Below, in pieces: positions 45,803 through 60,844 of a stretch of 64,000 nt of DNA; position 1 is the first letter of the stretch, and every line of letters begins with the position of its first letter. The translations under genes were made by a program, and so were the position numbers. The notes under the pieces were generated by a model. That model worked only from the letters and a program-made list of their open reading frames with translations. It was not told the origin of the DNA and ran no database searches. The stretch is from Adiantum capillus-veneris (lineage: Eukaryota > Streptophyta > Polypodiopsida > Polypodiales > Pteridaceae), in the NCBI GenBank assembly GCA_014529385.2, contig CM043949.1:110205977-110269976 (forward strand), read 5' to 3'.

Positions 45803-48486
45803 TTGGACAATGAGTACCAACCATTGATTAAGCGTAGTAAAACAAACACACATTTACCTCCCGCTTCCATAGACACGCTCAGAGCTCAGGGAGCTAAACA
45901 CATAGATATCTGGAAGAGAGGCTCTCTCTACCCTAAGAATCCAATGACTAATGCATCTCCACCGTTTGTCAATCCTACAAGCTTATTGACCTTTGCTGGT
46001 GATGGAGAAAAGGGCCTTCTGGGTTATTGTAAATCTCTTACAAGAGAAGCTGAAACTTACAAGGGCATTCTCCAAGCTCAACAATGTGAGATTGTTCGCC
46101 TTTCACATTTACATTCTATAGATCAGGTTACCATTTTGCAACATAAAACAGAGGTACAAGAACTGAAAGGAAAGGTGCGAAGTTGTCAAATGAAGGACAC
46201 CATCTTGGGTGGTCGTATCCGAAAGAAGAAATTGCGCAATCTTGAAACATTGCAGGTTGCATCAGGAGGTCTCAAGAAAAGAATCCGAGCATTAAGGTGA
46301 TGCTTCTTGGTTGGCTACATTGTCTTAGTTAAGTAATCTTTTTGTTTTTTCTTGTTATGCATTGTTTTCATGTGCCTAAATAGTGTTAGTGAAGCAAATT
46401 TTCTGTTATTTACTTATGCATTGTCTTCGTGTAGAGATTCAATCTATCCTGACAAGGAAAACATTGACCCCAAAGCCAATATAGGAAAGAGATTGAAGCC
46501 ACTTATAAGTAGAAGCCTGGCAGCAGATATAGTACATGACAAGAAGTTTAAGGTCCTACAACGAAATGTAGTGGACCGCTTTATTTCAGAGAACTCAGTG
46601 CCTGCAAAAGAGATACAAGGCACACTTGATTCACTTGGTGTAAGCAAAAGAGGATATTCGGTTATCCAAAAGTCTGTCTCATCCATCTTTGTTAAGAAGG
46701 GTATAAAATCCAAACTTCTACCATCAGCCTCAAGTGTTTGGAAAGAGAGGCTTCAGCTTAACGAGGCACAGGGAGACTATCTTGGACAGCCCTTTCATAT
46801 TAAATCAACTTACAGTGGCCATGGAGCAAACATGGCATATGATGAGTTCAATAATATTTTTATGGACCTGCGGATATTACAGAAGAGAATGGTGGAGTTT
46901 TACAACATCACATTTGAAGAGTCACGAGTGGTATTACATTTTGTGTTAAAACTGGATGAGTGTGAGCTTGTTAAAGAGAAAAAGCTAGAGCGTGTTACTA
47001 TTACTTTAATGAATAGAGCCCTCTCAAAGTGTCCCAGTGATGATCCTTTATATTTTAGTGTTCAATCAGAATCTAGCATATGGTGGCTTGGTGCGTTTGA
47101 GGTAAGCGAGATTCTCAGGAAAGCTCAAATGTTCACATCTACTTAAGTCTCATTTATTTTGTGTTGCAGGTAAAGAAAGAAGATCATGAGATTCTATATT
47201 GGGTGTTCCATCGAACTAATATTCTGGAGGTGATTGATCGGCAGACTAACCAGGGAGAGGTACTACGTCTAGATGGAAGGGGAGACTTTCAAGTTCAGTG
47301 GCATCTTGCAGGTGACCTCAAAACATTAAAGTGCATGTATAATTGTGGAATGGGTGCAATGGCAAAGTCACCGTGTTTGTTCTGCATGGAGCCTGCAAAG
47401 GTCATGGACCCAAAGTGGTGGAGAAAAGCTCCAACACGTCACATTGAGGATCCTGCTTTTCGACCGATTTTGAAAATACCACTTGTGAATGTCCACATTT
47501 GTACAATGCATGCCCTTTGTAGAATTGTGGAGAAATTGGTCTACTTATATATCGGGTTTGCTTCGAAGATTAAGAACTCGGCAGAACGACAAGTAGCCCT
47601 GCAGTGCTTAGAAATGGTACTGTCGGATATGGGGCTTCATGGTGGCAATGTGAAAATCCAGCGGGATGAAAAGAGATCAACTGCTGAGAAGGATGTCCCA
47701 TGCAAACCATCCATCGGTGGGGTGAAGGCACGGAGGTTTTTATCTAAACCCCAAGGTACAAGAGATCCGAAGCTAACAAAACATGGAAAAATATATAACA
47801 CATCTTATGTTAGCAAGGTAGAGTATCAGAGCTGGAAAAAGCTACATATTGCAGTCAAAGACCAAGAACCAACTACTCGTAACGCGAAGGCTGAGGTTTG
47901 GCGATCAATAGACATCCTATTTTTGATGTGCGACAAAGATGACTGGTCACAAGGTGATATGAACAAGTTCAAGGAGAATCTCAACCTTCTGAAAAAATCA
48001 TTCAAGACAGCATGGACAGACACCCAGATTACTCACTACATGGTATTATCGTGTATTTCATTCTCTCTTATGTGCAAATATGTGAGTGTAAAACATTCTA
48101 ACTAATCTGTTCAGCACATCATCTTCAATCATTTACCATATTTTATACAAAAGTATGGGAACCCGGAAATATGGAATACCCAAGGGATGGAAAAGTCTCA
48201 TTACATGGCGAGAAATGCTTATTTCAGGCACACACGACATGGTGGCTCTCGAATCAAGGCTAACAGTTTGAGAGAACTATTTGAATGGTTCTATCGTAGA
48301 ATCATTCATCGAATGCAGGCAAAAGAAGTCTTGGCAAATTCAGCAACAGCACAAGCCATCAGACATTTACAACAACAAAAAGTTAAAAGATCAATGGCAT
48401 ACAACAACTCCGGAGCTCGTGAAAGTCAACGAAGGTGGAGAGAGACAATGGTGTATGTGAATCACAAGTGGAGAAAGATACTCTGA
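45803..48486 (+). CDS. Transposase-like gene, four exons, uninterrupted frame
   Basis: Exons 45,803-46,296, 46,435-47,101, 47,170-48,042 and 48,115-48,486 have GT-AG introns of 138, 68 and 72 bp. They join in frame into an 801-residue protein without an internal stop. Exon 1 holds a coiled-coil-like charged segment (about residues 82-166). Exon 3 has D-G-R-G-D-F, A-G-D-L-K-T-L-K, then the pair C-L-F-C (about 456-459). Exon 4 has Q-G-M-E-K-S-H-Y-M-A-R-N-A-Y-F-R-H-T. The combination of G-D-L-K, C-X2-C and a late (Q/S)-G-(L/M)-E-K block resembles proteins of eukaryotic DNA transposons known to me only as uncharacterised. The superfamily and catalytic acids are not identified. Confidence 0.6.
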
Positions 48487-48549
48487 GTGGATGACATTGT
48501 ACAAAATTTATGTAATACATGATCTTATACAATTGCTACTTGAAGTGTA

Positions 48550-49004
48550 TCAAGATTTTGAAGGTTCAATTTTGTTTTTTGGCACGTCACCCTTGTAATG
48601 AATCATGAGATGTTTGCCATACTCTAAAAGTTCATCTGGGTTTTGTCTACAAAGAGCTAGTGCCATTGCTGTGTAGGTGTAGTAATACGCTGCCCGACCA
48701 CCTATATAGCCCGGGCAGTAACCAAAACAATCTCTAGCAAACACTTTGTCCACAAGAATGACTTTATTTGCACTTTTGGGCAGCACGGGTCCACCCAAGA
48801 AGCGTGATAGTGTCTTGAATGTGTAAGTTGCTATTGAACCCTCTTGTGACATGGAATTGTGAAAAACTACTATCGGCGACTCGCAAAGCTTTGAAAGGTA
48901 CTGCGCTAGGGCTACATCCCTTCCACGATACTCTCGAGTCCGCCGCCGAAGGAAGTCATCCTTGTCAGCAATCCAAGACTGCACATATCATGTCAGAAGT
49001 GACA

Positions 49005-49069
<65 letters not shown>

Positions 49070-50360
49070 ACCATGAAGCTCTCATCCTGCAGAAAGAGGT
49101 TTTCCTGCCACAGGTCTACACATGTAGTTGACCCCTGACCTGAATGGTTAAACCAATCCTCCACTTCTTTGTTACTTGTTGATGGTCTTAGGCTTTGTCT
49201 TATTGCTTGGAAGGTGGCTTCATCAGGTAGTGTCTCCTTGTATTTTTTAGCTTTCTCAAAGCATCTTCGGAGGCATTCCATTGGATTGCTGGATGTTTCC
49301 ATTGCCTCATCATCACTACTATCCTCTGAAACAAATCCACTCCTCTCCTCTTGGACTCTGGAAATAATAGCCAGGGAGAAATCCTCCCTTAAATAAAAGA
49401 TGCTTTGCACATCATGTAAGAAGATATAGGTCCTGTCTCCAATCCTGAAGTCAGGCACAGCAGGCAACATCATCTGAGCATGCTTCTCAGTGAAGTTAAT
49501 GACATCCAATGGAAGTTTGATTTATGTGGTTTTCACAGAGAGCATCTTACTTCTTTGTACTTCAATTGCCTCAACCTCAAGGTCGACTGTATCTTCAACC
49601 TCCTCGACTTCTTGTATATGAGTTGTCTCCTCGCATTCTTCATCTGGTGCTGCATCCTGCTCCTCTAACACCTCATCAGGATTCTGCATGAGGAATCCAA
49701 ACAGACTGTTCAGGTAAATCATAAAGCCAAAGGCTTCCTGAATGAGTTTGCATTCTTTTTGGTGCAAAGGGCAGGCTGAATGTCGGCAAGAAGGTGGTAA
49801 TTCCCTATACTTCTTCAATCCCTGTCCCTTTCCACCACAGTCATTTAAATGCACAAGAGTGGGCAGAACAACCCTCCCTACCTGCACCATCACTTCAAAC
49901 TTATCTCTGTAGGACTGCAAGAAATTACTCTGCTGAGCTAACAGGTCTTCAATGTCAAACTTTGGGTTAAACATAGAATGAACTAGATCAAACTTGTCCC
50001 CAGCACCACAAGATGCTGCAAAATCAAACAGCCTCTCATCAGTTGCAGCTGGGTCTTCCAGAGAAGACACATCCTCTTTGGCTTTACATTTAGTTGCATA
50101 GGGACTACTTTCTGACACATCTGCATCATCTGAGAAGTCTATATTCCTCTTTCTTGTATTTTTCTTGACAAGTATTGTACAGGGTGAGGGACCCTTGTAG
50201 GGTGAGGGATCCTCTTGTCCTGGTGACCTCTCTGATTGATCTTCACCAATTGACTCTTCTTCAGATATGTCTTGACAAAAGTCAACAGTTCTTTTGGCAG
50301 AAACATTAAGCAACTGAGCCTACAAAGGTTGAAATCCTGGCACAAGCTCTGGGTCTGGTT
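48550..50360 (-). CDS. Spliced gene of unknown function
   Basis: Reading down, exon A (to 49,072) joins exon B (48,978-48,550) in frame across a 93-bp intron (donor GTAACT, acceptor TGTGCAG) filled largely by a (GA)n tract. The protein has an acidic serine-rich N-terminal half, a C-rich patch [10 protein letters not shown], an acidic tract, and an aromatic C-terminus with G-Y-C-P-G-Y and A-A-Y-Y-Y-T-Y-T-A. An in-frame TAA lies at about 49,520; a small intron (GTACAA to GCTCAG) could remove it in frame. A TAG near 50,320 coincides with a good acceptor, so the first exon may lie further upstream. The gene converges on the transposase-like gene, ending 64 bases from it. Confidence 0.5.
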
Positions 50361-50411
50361 TCAGCCTCTTCTGCCTACTGGACCTTAATCCTATTCATCA
50401 GGAAACATGAC

Positions 50412-52043
<1,632 letters not shown>

Positions 52044-52047
52044 TGTG

Positions 52048-52108
52048 TACTAAAGGCGCGCAAGGACGACAACATACTTTTTGCAACTCTCTATGCGTGC
52101 CTTAAGTA
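52048..52108. repeat. 61-bp GC-core hairpin, unit A
   Basis: Starts TACTAAAGGCGCGCA and ends TGCGTGCCTTAAGTA, nearly complementary ends. First of four units of exactly the same length in the 1.8 kb ahead of the histone/Ulp1 gene. Confidence 0.7.
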
Positions 52109-52109
52109 C

Positions 52110-52201
<92 letters not shown>

Positions 52202-52207
52202 TAACTA

Positions 52208-52268
52208 TACTATAGGCGCGCGGAGAGAGCTGCAGCCAGTGTTTGGTTGGCTCTGTGCGCCGTTAGTA
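52208..52268. repeat. 61-bp GC-core hairpin, unit B
   Basis: Starts TACTATAGGCGCGCGG and ends GTGCGCCGTTAGTA; the inner part (AGAGAGC and GGCTCT) also pairs. Separated from unit A by a (GA)n tract. Confidence 0.7.
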
Positions 52269-52307
52269 ACGGGGATAGAGAGGGGAGGGAGAGAGAGAGT
52301 GTGTGTA

Positions 52308-52349
<42 letters not shown>

Positions 52350-52898
52350 TCTGTCTATGGAAGTATGTGTTGAGGTGTGTGTGTGTGTTGAACAACAGTA
52401 TGGGTTTTTCTTTGTTTACACACACACACACACAATTTGTACCAACTGTTGGAAATATAGAGAGAAAGAGTGAGAGATCACCTTTTGTTGGTGGGGTTTG
52501 CAGAAACTCCAAGGGAGGTGTCTCCTCCATTGCTTTTTGTCTGTCAAACTGACTCTGTCTCTCTCCCTCTCTCTCTGAGAGTAAGGAGTCCCTCTCTCTA
52601 TCTCTCTCAATCTGTCTCTCTCTCTCTCTCCTTCTCTCTCTCTCTCTCTCTATCACTCTCTGGCAGTAATGAGGCTCTCTCTCTCTCACACTCTCTCACT
52701 CTCTCTCTCTCTCTCTTGTTCTCTCTCTCAAAATCACACTTATAACGGATACACACGGCGGCACCCCACGTGTTACTATAAAATAGAGTATAATTGCATG
52801 TTGTCGCATGTGCGGTCATTATTGAGACCGTATACTTTTGTACGTCATATATAGAGGTCATGAGAGAGAAAAACCACACTTCGTGAAAGAGAGTGAGT

Positions 52899-52939
<41 letters not shown>

Positions 52940-53399
52940 ATCGTCTGCGTCTCCGACAGCAAGCCGACCCATCTTAGACATAACGAAGGTCTGCGTCCTC
53001 AGGAGGTTTGGCCCTCTCTCTCTCTCCCTCTGCTTCTGAAATTTCCCTCTGCCTTTGCCTCTATCTCTCTCTCTCTGTTTCTGTCACAGTATATTGCATA
53101 TCTAGCTCTGTCTTAACAAACAACACACACATACAGTCACAAACACAACACACACATACAGTCACAAACACAACACACACACACACAGACACACACACTC
53201 ACAAACACACACACACACACACACACACAGAAACAGACAAATATAACATACACACAAACACACAGAGACACAAATATAACATACACACCAAAGACACACA
53301 CACTCACAAACCCAGAGACACACAAATCTAACATACACACACATACACACACAGATACAGACAAATATAACATACACACAAACACACAGAGACACAAAT

Positions 53400-53445
<46 letters not shown>

Positions 53446-53533
53446 GAGACACACACACACTCACAAACACACACACACACAAATATAACTTACACACACA
53501 CACAAATACAGACACACACACACACACATAGAG

Positions 53534-53597
<64 letters not shown>

Positions 53598-53602
<5 letters not shown>

Positions 53603-53658
53603 AAGGCGCGCGTAGAGAGGCATAACCGGTGTGCATGTCTCTATGTGTGCCGTTAGTA
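53598..53658. repeat. 61-bp GC-core hairpin, unit C
   Basis: Starts TACTAAAGGCGCGCGTAG and ends TGTGTGCCGTTAGTA; the inner TAGAGAGGCAT pairs with ATGTCTCTA. Directly follows a (CT)n tract. Confidence 0.7.
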
Positions 53659-53748
53659 CTGTGCATCGACCAGTGTATGTGTGAGTGTTATAGAGAGAGG
53701 ATGTAAGGCGGGGGAAAGAGAGAGAGAGTGAGTCTTTCTTTTACCTTA

Positions 53749-53809
53749 TACTAACGGCGCGCGGAGGTGTTTTTTGAGGTCAAAACATGCTCCATGCGCG
53801 TCTTTAGTA
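53749..53809. repeat. 61-bp GC-core hairpin, unit D
   Basis: Starts TACTAACGGCGCGCGGA and ends CATGCGCGTCTTTAGTA; the inner GTGTTTT pairs with AAAACAT. Lies 112 bases ahead of the start codon at 53,921. Confidence 0.7.
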
Positions 53810-53857
53810 ATGGGAGTCTCTCACTCTCTCTCTATTTAAATATGCTAAGCTATAGAA

Positions 53858-53899
<42 letters not shown>

Positions 53900-53920
53900 C
53901 CTCTTTTTGTATACAATGAA

Positions 53921-56900
53921 ATGGCTAGAACAAAAGCCACTGCAAGGAAGGCATGCAAGGGACTAGGATTAGCAGCTAAGGCAAGTAGTAGATCTGCAAC
54001 CCCAAAGAAAAGACCTGGAAAACCCAATAAAATTCTGAAAGGTCCAAGGGTGAAGAAGTTACAAACCTGCATGGGACTTTTCAGAGAAATTAGAAAGGCA
54101 CGGAAATGTGTAGATTTATGCATACCAAAGCTGCCCTTTCAGAGGATGGTGAGGTCCATATGTGAAGAAGCTACCTGGGGCACCAAAAGGTGGAAGGTGG
54201 TGGCATTAATGGCTCTACAAGAAGCAACAGAGGACTTCCTACTGGAGTACTTCAGTGACATCACCATTGTTGCAGCCCATGCCCACAGGGTTACTATAAT
54301 GGACAAAGATAGTGAGACATTGAAAAGAATAAGGTGGAGGTATGACAAACTACTGGTCCCCAATGTCTGCAGGGATAAGAAAATGAGGGAAATTTTGTTA
54401 TACCCCCCTGAGCTAGTGCCACAACTCACAGTTGTAGATGTCACACATGATGTGAATACAAGGGCAAGGGCAGAGACTATTGCTCGCCAAACAGAGGACA
54501 TGAGGGAAGCAGAGCTTAAGGAGAAAGCAAAAGTAGCAGTGGAGTCCCAGAGGCAAACAGAATGCAATGTGACCCTGTCCATAGAGGCAAGCAATCAAGA
54601 AACTCTACTTTCAATGAAGGATGGTTTGCTTGCAGAGATACCATTTGTAGATGGAGCCAGAAAGCTAGCTCTGGAAAAAGTGGACATTAATTTATTGCAG
54701 AATCCAGATGCTCAGATTTCAGACACAATTATCTATGCTTGTCTTAAGTAAGTGTTACACTACAAGAGGTTGTGTGCTCTTGTGACGCTCTTAGCGACGG
54801 AAATACACTGGGTTTTTATAACCCCCGGCGTCGCTATATCCGTCGCTAAAAGCGTCGCTACGAGAGCGTCGCTATCTGCGTCGCTCTCTGCGTCGCTATA
54901 GGCGTCGCTATGAGCGTCGCTATATAGCGACGCTCATAGCGACGCCTATAGCGACGCAGATAGCGACGCTCTCACAGAAGAGTATAGCGACGCATATAGC
55001 GACGCTACAGAGCCATAAATAGCGACGCTTATAGCGACGCCTGAGAGAATATTTTTTTGGTGGCAGGGCATTGAATGCCCTGCCACCCATCAACCATATT
55101 GTACTTGATTCACTTTTTAAAAAAAGTGCAAAGGTAAATAATAGACCCAAAATAGTCACCCACAAGACGCATTGTTTGCAAAATTGACAATTGTACACAT
55201 CATAGACAAACTGAATTGATTGGCAAATGTAATAATGACAATTATACAACATCATAGGCATAAAGAATTGATTGGCAAAAGGAATTGCGGTGACAAATGT
55301 AATAATATACATGGTTCAAAAAGACGTATAAAATCCGTCTCATGATACATAAGCTATGAGAAACCCTAAACTAATGCTATCTAGCTACGGCTAAACTGAC
55401 GTCGTCTAATCAGACGTCTCATCGCGTCCAAGCGGCGTATCTGTCGGATTCTGCAAAAAAAGACAATAAGACAGTTTTCAGTAAATATAAACATATAACG
55501 ACATTTATAAAACAATACAAAAAATAAAAAAGAGTAAACCCTAATACTAACCATGCCGCCGCGAGAACTGAGAATGTCCATCAGGGCGTTTAAGCCCTTC
55601 CTGCCTGCGTACTCGCGCTCGTACGGTGTGGGATCACGTCCTGTCATCGACCACTGTCAAAACATACAAAGATTTCATTATGTTAGAACTAAAAAACTCA
55701 TAAACCCTAAACTATCGAACATGCATAAAGAGCAATGTGAAAAGACTTACAAAATCGGCCTCAAATGATGCCCATCCACCGCTCCCCAAGTGGTGCGAGC
55801 TCCCTGCCTCTACTCGCGCTCTGGCTGCATCCTTTTGTTGCTTCCACTTGTCGGGATTCTCGCGCGCTGCTTTCTTCGCATTCTTCCAATCTTCTTTGGC
55901 CAGCCAATCTGGCCTATTCCACCCATTCTTGATTGCTTTTTGCACTTCGGAACGCTTGTGTTTGCAGTATTCGCGCATTCGAATCTTCATCAGGTCTTCA
56001 TTGAAGCGCTGATCCCGTGTTGGAACGGGAAACTCATCATGAAGTATGCTGATGACTCTGTTTTTTAAATCACTTGGTACTTCACTCCATTTGTTTAGTA
56101 TATAGTGTCTAAACAGCTGAGAGCAAAGACCACGCATGCGCGAGATCACCTTCTTGCCGTCATCATCCATGATGATGCCGCCGCTGATGTCGACGGAGTA
56201 AGGCAAGCCCTCTGGCCGGTGACGCGTGAACCTGGGTGTCCCGGCAGGGGTCTCTAGCGGCGTGTCGATGGGGGTACGGACGTCAGGTGTCTCCATCGGC
56301 GTCTGGGCGCCGAAGCGAGGAGTGTCGAGTGGGGTGGCTCCTGGCGGAGTAGGTAGAGGTGTGTAGCTTCTAGGAACAGTCAGCCGTGCAAAACCTGGCG
56401 TAGACGGCGATGCTGTGGCTGGTGTGGGGGCGGGCAAAGAAGGGGAGGGTAAAGAGCCTCGTCGAACACGAGGCGGTGTGGAGGCATCGGTGGCGGAATC
56501 CCCACAACAACCGCCACCGCCACCACTAGAGCGCCGGTGTCTAGACGAGTGTGACGCTCGTCTCGTCGACGCCGAAGCTTCGGAGCGCGCCGAATGCTCC
56601 GAAAGAGAGGGAGATGCGGATGGTGTAGGAACGCGCGATGATGCGCCAGAGCGATGACGCTCCACGTACCACTGTCTCTGCTGCGGTGACAAAGAAGAAA
56701 GAAACTCCTCATCATCCATACCTGCATTAAACACACGAATATTTAAACTCCTTATTGAATGAATAGAGTAGACAATGACGCAAAGACCATTAAATACAAT
56801 GACGTAATGACGCATATAAATACAATGACGCAATGAATCGAGTGATAGAAGAGGCAAGTCGAAAACTCAGAATTTTCAATCAAAAGATGTGAGCGCGAGT

Positions 56901-59900
56901 AGAAAAGAGCGTTACACACCATGGAAGCTACTTAGAGAGCTAGAGCTTTTACAGCACGGAGCAAAATTGTTCAAATACAATATTTGTGGCTTTAAGAGAT
57001 CTCTCTCTCATCCTCGCATAACTCAGCATAACTTCCTATATCTATATAGAGCTCTCCGTTTAAACACATATCCTCTGTTTCATTTTGTAGCTCCTCTGCA
57101 TGCACCCCATATAGAGTAGTAGCATCTTGATGCTCGTCTGGCACCACCGCAGCGGCTTCTGATTGAGCATCTTCTCTGATCTCCTCCATTGATGTCGTTG
57201 TGATTGGCACATGGTAGCCTTCATACGTCCTTGCACTACGAGGGGCTACCTCTATGACGTACCACCAGTTTGATGTAGACTTTGTAGGATGAAATACTAC
57301 CTGCCAGAGCCACATAACTTACATGAGAGCCACATAACTTGTAAAAGGGGGATGTTAACTATTTATATACTTACTTGTTCACAATGCTCGGGTAGTACGA
57401 AAGTGTCTCTTAGGTCAGTCCATTTCTTAGTAGAATCCACCTCAAGAAAACTAGACTCTCCTCTACGCACAGTAGCGTTTCGACCCTCCATGATTATCTT
57501 GAACCATTGCACGTCGAACAAGTCGACAAAAAATCCTCTGTAATCGATCCTCAAAATCTCTTGCAGCGTGCCGAAGTAAGTGAGTTCCGCCACCACGGGA
57601 TCTGCATCAGAGGAACGTCGTCGACTAGACTGTTCAAATTTTGCCATGATTCCACAATCTTGAGTAAAACGCTTTTTGTCGATTCGTTCCACCTTAAAAT
57701 GTCGACCTTTACACCATGCTGCTGTGTATGACTTATACTACAACGAACAAAGATTATGAGTGGCCGTTCAAACGTTTATAAATAAAGTCACTTGCTAGTC
57801 CTACATTGCAAACTTACCTTGGTCGCGCAACCCCGAGAGTACTCCCACTCTTCTTCAGTCACTTCGTCACCGCATTGTTGTGCGCTTTTCAATTGGTTGT
57901 GCAACCATCTTAAGCTCATGAAGGTTGGTAGGCTCTCCAGAACCGCTGGATAGTGCATCGGTGGTCGTCTTCCCCATCTCCACTCGATTCGTGCCCTTTG
58001 TCGCTCTTGCTTTGCATCCTCATATTGTGAAATCCACTTTTGCATCACTGGATTGTGAAGCATGCAAAATCGGTTGATTTTAGCCTCTAGATCTTCCGTC
58101 ATCTTCTTCTCAACACCGAGATTGCACATGACAATCCCAGATATGCGCTCATCATCTATGGTTCGCCATAGCGTGTCCCGGGATTTATCAAATCCGTCTA
58201 GCCACTCTCCAATGTACACTAGGGACTCTGATACCAACCAACCTTCTGCCATGCTACCCTCCGGACGTGCCTTTTGACGCACATATCCCTTAAGCGTTTT
58301 CATGAAACGCTCTAAGAAGAACATCCATCTGGAATGAACTCTGCCAGCTATTTCCACCTCATCAACTATGTGAATAAGAAGATGCACCTGAATGGTTAGT
58401 ATTGTAGTAGGAAAATGTTTCTCAAACATGCACACAAGCTCCGCAGCATTTAGTTTGGCGAATGGTATGGAGTCTACGTCGATCTCCTTTTGTGAGATCC
58501 ATTGCACCAGCTTTGCAAGTTTGTAGATTGTGTTACGGATGTCGAGAGACAAACATCCCTCAATGGCAACCGGTAAAATAAACTGTAAAGTATGTGCAGC
58601 AATGATATTAAAGTCCACATTTTATGCAATGATATTAAAGTCCACTATGAACGTACCTGACACATTTTATGCCAATCGTGTGACTTCAAACCGGTAAGCT
58701 TTCCTTCTTTAGTAAAACACGTTCGGAGCGAGTGCATTACGCCAGTGGGGGTCCGCAAAGATCGAATGGCCTCTTTTACTTTGCGTTCTTGGGCTCCTGT
58801 GAAAATCCATGGTGCTTTAGGAAGTTTTATCGATCCATCAGACGCTGTTTGCGGCCAATATTGCTCCATACGATCCACATTTCTAAGGTCAACTCTGGCT
58901 CCCAAAGTATCTTTCTTGCCGGTCAAATGGTCCCATAGTAGATTACCCACATTCTTGAATATGTGCATTGGATCGAGCAAGTGATTGATCACGAGTCGGG
59001 GCCAGTATGGTAACTCGTACCATAGAGATAGTCTCTTCATCCCTGGAGGCAATCCGTCATCGCACATCTCCTTCTGCTCTAACCATGCTTGTGCAGACAT
59101 CCTTGGTGGCTCTCTTCCCAAAAAGCCGTCGCGTAACACATGATTCTCCGGAAGATACGCTTGATGACCTTCGTAGATTTGCTTCTTCAGTGAGGGTGCC
59201 CTACGTGCATTCAGTCTAGGTCCACATGTGACACATGCTCTGTATCCGCTTGTTTGAAGCCCTGCATGTATACACATGATAATAGATCAACTATGGGGAA
59301 AAAACAAGATTTACAGTGTCTGAGAGAGGAGTGTCAATAGATCACCTGAGCATTCTGTTAGCCCGGGATAGTCATGCATGGTCCACATTAGAATACCTCT
59401 GATCAAAGCATTCCGTCGTCCTGTGTGTCGGCTCATATCCACCACCTCTATGCCAATCCACAATTGTTGTAGCTCTTCCAATAGTGGACGAAGATACACA
59501 TCCATATTCCCCACTTTATATCGCCCTGGCACAATCAAGCTTAGCCATAGGTGCCCCTTCTTCGTAGTCAACCACGGGGGAATGTTGTAGTTGACGATGA
59601 CAACGGGCCATACACTGTAAGATGTTGATCTTTGACCAAATGGATTTACGCCATCCATAGCCAGGCCTAAGCGCAAATTTCGAGCTTCCCTGGCAAAATC
59701 CGACCATGTTCCATCTATATGTTTCCAGGCTGCGCAATCTGCAGGAATTCGTAGCACACCATCCGAAGATTTATTCTCCTCATGCCATGATGCTAGGGCG
59801 GCCATGGACTTACATTCGAAGAAATGCTTGATGCGAGGAAGCAAAGGAAAATGTCGCAAAACCTTTTGTGGAATTTTTGTCCCGTGGAGATCTACTCAAT

Positions 59901-60776
59901 ATCTTTCGGAATCACATTTCGGACACTTCTCCATGTCTGTGTATTCCCCTCTGAAAAGAATGCAGTCATTAGGACAAGCGTGGATAGAATTGTAATCCAT
60001 CCCCAAGTTTCGCAAAATCTTTCTTGCTTCATCTCGGGAATCTGGCATCACATTGTCAGCTGGTAGAATGTGCTCTTTCAGCAATCTACACAACATAAAA
60101 ATATGATACAGTCGTGTAAAAATCTATCAGATCATTATACATTTAGAGTTCTATTAAAGTAAACTAATTGTAATAGATCACCTGAAAAGCGCTGTGACGC
60201 TAGTGTCACTCCATCCAAACTTTGCCTGCATGTTGAGAAGAACCAGGAGTGCTTTCAATCTAGACATACGTGCTCCATTATACAATGATGTATCGGCTTC
60301 ACTTTTCATATCATCATAGATAAGCCTTTCTGAATCCATGATCGTCTCGATCATTTCATCAATCTCGGGCTCAAACATTGCCTCGTTGGGAATGTGCTCT
60401 GCATGATCATCCCCCGAGCTGTCAGAGGCTACATCTTGTGGCCTCACATATGCTGCTTGACCAAAGCGCCTGCGAATACGTCTATTGGGTTGCAAGATTG
60501 CTGCTTGTTGGCCAGCGTCAGAGTCCGACGAGTTATAATTGGCAACAACTCGATCTATAATAGATGGATCGAACTCGCCAAATTCGCGAACGTGCTGCAA
60601 AGAAACACGTCTTGTCCGTCGCACAGCATGCTTGCATTGATTACAAGGACATAAGACCCTCGTTGAGAGATAGGTGTTTCGGTTGGACGGTCCCACATCC
60701 TCGTCGCTACTCATAATGAGGATAAAAAACTTATAACCTGGACAACAAATTTAATATTCTATTGGCATTCTTCGTC

Positions 60777-60844
<68 letters not shown>

